Source: Citrobacter arsenatis | GTDB taxonomy: Bacteria > Pseudomonadota > Gammaproteobacteria > Enterobacterales > Enterobacteriaceae | Reading direction: 5' to 3' | Length of the DNA stretch: 64,000 nucleotides | NCBI RefSeq assembly: GCF_004353845.1 | Contig: NZ_CP037864.1 | Span: forward strand, 3,534,001 to 3,598,000 | In this document: positions 62,577-64,000 of the stretch, piece after piece | How the letters are laid out: each line of letters starts with the position of its first letter | Numbering within the stretch: the first letter of the stretch is position 1 | Made by a program: the position numbers and the translations under genes | The notes under the pieces: generated by a model | The model's database searches: none | Seen by the model: the letters and a program-made list of their open reading frames with translations, nothing else | Told to the model about the DNA's origin: nothing

Positions 62577-63979
62577 ATGACAATTGCTGATAACCTGGAT
62601 ACTGATGTACAGACCGTTGACGCGGGAGAGACGCTCTCTACCCGCGAAAAGATAGGCTATGGATTAGGCGATGCCGGCGGGCACTGCATCTCAGATTTGA
62701 TAAGCGGCTTTTTGCTTTTTTCTATACCGATGTTTTTGGTTTAAGCCCGGCCATTGTGGGGGCGATGTTTTTTGTTCTGCGCATATTCGATGCCGTTTCC
62801 GACCCGGTGATGGGCGTGATTGCCGACCGAACCCGCAGCCGCTGGGGGCGTTTTCGCCCGTGGCAACTGTGGACGGCAGTACCGCTCGGCGTCATCGGTA
62901 TCCTGACCTTTACCGTGCCGGATATGGGGCCAAATGCGAAAATTGCCTGGGCCTTCGGTACCTACTTTCTGCTCTCCATCGGCTATACCGCTAACAACGT
63001 TCCTTACTGCGCGCTGATTAACGCTGTAACTAATCGCCACGATCAGGTGATGTCCTGTCAGTCCTGGCGCTTCGTGTTAAGCGGCATTGCGGGTTTCCTC
63101 GTCGCGGTAGGCCTGCCATGGATGGTGGAATATTTTGGTCAGGGCAACCTGGCAAAGGGCTACCAATACGGCGTAACGGTATTATGTACCATCGGCGTGG
63201 TGATGTTTCTGCTGTGCTTCTTCTGGGTCAAAGAGCGCGTACCGTTGTCGCTGGCAGGGAATTTTACGCTGCGTGAGCACCTGGCAGGGCTGCGCAAAAA
63301 CGATCAACTGCTGATGATGCTGGTCATGTCCTTCCTGCTGGTGAATATTTTGTGCATTCGCGGCGGCGGCTACATGTACTTTATCTCCTACGCGCTTGAA
63401 GGCGGTGCCGGGTACATGTCGATGTTCTTCGGTATCCTGACCGTTTCCGGGATTGCCGGCGCCATAATAGTCAACCCGCTCTCACGCCGCGTCGATATGG
63501 TACGCCTTTACTTCTGGACCAACCTGGTGCTGGTTGCGTTTGGAATTGGCATGTACTTTCTTCCGGTTGGCCCACACTACCAGGTGTTATGGCTGGTCTG
63601 CATTGCTATTAACAGCGTGATTCAAGGCTTCACCCTGCCGCTGCACTTCTCGATCATGGCCTTCGCTGACGACTACGGTGAATGGAAAACCGGCGTGCGC
63701 TCTTCCGGGATGAACTTCGCCTTCAACCTCTTTTTCATCAAGCTCTCCTGGGCTTCTTCCGGCGGCATTATCAGTCTGATTCTGATTATGGTGGCCTATC
63801 AGCCAGGACTGGGGAACCAGACGCCAGCATCTATTCATGGCATTACGCTGTTGCAAAGCCTCGTCCCGGCGCTGTTCCACTTTGTGCTCGCCATGTGCCT
63901 GCTGAAGTGCCGCCTTAACGGCCCAATGATGAAACGTATTTCTACCGACCTTCACCAACGCCATTCACTCATTTCCTGA
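62577..63979 (+). pseudogene. GPH-family sugar:cation symporter, frameshifted
   Basis: The frame from ATG 62577 (MTIADNLDTDVQTVDAG, then REKIGYGLGDAGGH) runs into a stop after about 58 codons. The downstream frame begins in the same region with YTDVFGLSPAIVGAMFF. Restoring one T in the T6 run at 62716-62721 joins them as LLFFYTDVFGLSP and gives a protein of 467 residues, normal for the family. The family is the glycoside-pentoside-hexuronide symporters: DRTRSRWGRFRPWQL and ADDYGEWKTGVRSSG are signatures. The rest is intact, so either a recent single-base loss or a homopolymer sequencing error. The substrate is unknown. Confidence 0.85.
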
Positions 63980-63986
63980 GGTAAAC

Positions 63987-64000
63987 ATGATGCAGTCTGA
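63987..64000 (+). CDS. Start of a gene after the symporter (5' end only)
   Basis: ATGATGCAGTCTGA begins seven bases after the symporter stop, with a GAGG ribosome-binding sequence spaced normally. Only about five codons are visible. In such clusters the next gene is often a glycoside hydrolase, but nothing in the sequence shows this. Confidence 0.4.

Overview
The window is a chromosomal segment of an enteric gamma-proteobacterium close to Escherichia coli and Salmonella. Gene order from yfaY-yfaZ-nudI through nuo and ackA-pta to hisJQMP-argT-ubiX follows the E. coli/Salmonella backbone, and almost every protein matches its E. coli homologue in length and motifs. A PmrD gene beside the arn operon and a CheV gene after rbn are Salmonella-like features, while other details differ from both species. 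A Citrobacter-type organism is my best inference; the species cannot be fixed from the sequence alone.

Layout. 1-2.9 kb: the 5' end of an rhmR-like IclR regulator, then yfaY, yfaZ and nudI. 3.0-10.8 kb: arnBCADTEF, the complete lipid A aminoarabinose operon, with a BasR/PmrA-type box upstream and the convergent connector gene pmrD. 10.9-18.0 kb: menaquinone genes menF-menD-menH-menB-menC-menE on the minus strand. 18.1-22.6 kb: elaB, elaA, rbn, then cheV with a sigma-28-type promoter and an A+T-rich orphan gene with SGNH-hydrolase-like motifs. This is the most accessory-looking part. 22.7-37.8 kb: the whole nuoA-N operon for NADH dehydrogenase I, with an unusual palindromic repeat plus a REP between nuoL and nuoM. 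38.4-45.9 kb: lrhA, alaA, yfbR, yfbS, hxpA, yfbU, yfbV. 46.2-49.8 kb: ackA and pta, separated by an ERIC element. 50.0-56.1 kb: yfcC, yfcD, yfcE, yfcF, yfcG, folX, yfcH and a GNAT acetyltransferase. 56.1-61.2 kb: hisP-hisM-hisQ-hisJ, argT and ubiX. 61.2-64.0 kb: a LacI-family regulator divergent from a GPH-family sugar symporter that carries a one-base frameshift, followed by the start of another gene. This block lies where E. coli has purF after ubiX.

Functional links. The arn genes convert UDP-glucuronate to undecaprenyl-linked L-Ara4N, flip it and attach it to lipid A; PmrD can couple PhoPQ to BasSR control of this. The men genes make the quinone used in anaerobic respiration, and Nuo feeds electrons from NADH into the quinone pool. 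AckA-Pta handle acetate overflow. HisJ and ArgT share the HisQMP permease. LrhA represses motility in E. coli, so its proximity to a flagellar-type cheV gene is notable, although the two are about 17 kb apart.

No rRNA, tRNA, CRISPR array, insertion sequence or prophage was seen. The items most worth a second look are the SGNH-like orphan next to cheV, the frameshifted symporter with its regulatory region, and the repeats placed inside the nuo and ackA-pta transcription units.
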